A DNA stretch of 7,093 bases from Burkholderiales bacterium (GTDB lineage: Bacteria; Pseudomonadota; Gammaproteobacteria; Burkholderiales; Usitatibacteraceae): assembly GCA_014378085.1 (NCBI GenBank), contig JACMOJ010000472.1, positions 1-7,093 on the forward strand, written 5' to 3'. Position 1 is the stretch's first letter. Every line of letters begins with the position of its first letter. Below the pieces are notes generated by a model. It was not told the origin of the DNA, did no database searches, and was given only the letters and a program-made list of their open reading frames with translations. The position numbers were made by a program, and so were the translations under genes. Of the stretch, positions 6,687-7,093 are shown in pieces.

Positions 6687-7093
6687 CTACATTTGCCGAA
6701 AACGCCCCGTGAAGGCTGCAGACACCAGCACCAGTTCGCTGCTGCCACGAAGTTTGACGCGCATTCTGCCGACCTCATCTTTTATGACGCGTTCAATGGC
6801 CGCCACACGGATGACGGATGAGCGGTGCACCTGCCAGAACTCATCGGGGTCAAGCTCGTTGAGCAACTCTCGTATCGGCGTGCGCACATAGCGCTCTTTA
6901 TCGGCGGTGATGACCGCTGTGTACTTGTCGCGCGATTGGAAAAACAACACTTCGCCCGTGGCGATGACATCGATCTCGCTGCCCTGCCCGCAATTGAGCC
7001 AACACAAATACTTACGATCCGTCGTATAAATTTGTTTCAACGCATCGATCAGCTTTTGATTAACATTGCCTGTCGCGCCGCTGTCGACGCCGC
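6687..7093 (-). CDS. LytTR-type response regulator, C-terminal part (5' end beyond window)
   Basis: The frame is open to the right edge, so only about 135 C-terminal residues are visible; the expected N-terminal receiver domain lies outside. What remains is a complete LytTR DNA-binding domain preceded by a short linker (NQKLIDALKQIY). Typical blocks are GEVLFFQSRDKYTAVIT, YVRTPIRELLNELDP, FWQVHRSSVIRVAAIERV (the HRS at 6819-6827) and the final FTGRFRQM. Proteins of this LytR/AlgR class bind paired direct repeats in promoters under control of a sensor kinase. An ATG lies upstream in a different frame and a TTG at 7040 is in frame, but neither is a likely start because the linker continues past them. 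It reads in the same direction as rlpA, 77 bases upstream, so partial read-through is possible. Its target genes cannot be told from the window. Confidence 0.93.
   Translation of the reverse strand, partial: GVDSGATGNVNQKLIDALKQIYTTDRKYLCWLNCGQGSEIDVIATGEVLFFQSRDKYTAVITADKERYVRTPIRELLNELDPDEFWQVHRSSVIRVAAIERVIKDEVGRMRVKLRGSSELVLVSAAFTGRFRQM

Noticed and set aside
6371..6778. Minus-strand open frame of 135 codons over the rlpA start
   Set aside because: It overlaps both rlpA and the LytTR gene, with no recognisable domain; judged a shadow.

Overview
The window looks like proteobacterial chromosome, most likely from a betaproteobacterium. The main reason is the gene order rlpA - dacC - D-amino-acid aminotransferase - DUF493 - lipB - lipA, which is a conserved arrangement in that class. 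The close protein matches to the families I know point the same way. The GC content looks moderate to high, except in a short AT-rich stretch near 1195-1270. The species cannot be named from this window.

Right part (1266-7093, all on the minus strand; read from high to low coordinates). First comes the C-terminal half of a LytTR-type response regulator, cut by the right edge. After a 77-base gap follow five more or less contiguous genes and lipA: rlpA (septal peptidoglycan lipoprotein), dacC (D,D-carboxypeptidase), a D-amino-acid aminotransferase, a small DUF493/YbeD protein, lipB (octanoyltransferase) and lipA (lipoyl synthase). Spacings are tight: 7 bases, 28 bases, 7 bases, about 48 bases, then an 8-base overlap. 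This suggests one transcription unit joining cell-wall maturation (rlpA, dacC, dat) with lipoate synthesis (lipB makes the octanoylated carrier domains that lipA sulfurates).

Two palindromic repeats have landed in this operon. One is a 19-base REP-like palindrome between DUF493 and lipB. The other is a roughly 150-base element made of two GC-rich hairpins that sits inside lipB itself. It is in frame, adds about 50 low-complexity residues, and lies directly before the conserved lysine of the active site. This is the most striking thing in the window.

Left part (1-1265) looks accessory. A GNAT-fold acetyltransferase is on the plus strand (625-1116). Opposite and to its left is a minus-strand reading frame that stays open for 201 codons, from 603 to the left edge. 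It is easy to miss because it has no stop in the window and no ordinary start codon at its beginning. Its best ribosome binding site and ATG (609-620) are in the neighbouring frame, and a -1 shift at an A5-G-A4 tract would join the two. Between the GNAT gene and lipA are 149 non-coding bases, ending in an AT-rich tandem repeat that overlaps the lipA stop codon. No tRNA, rRNA, CRISPR array or transposase gene was seen.
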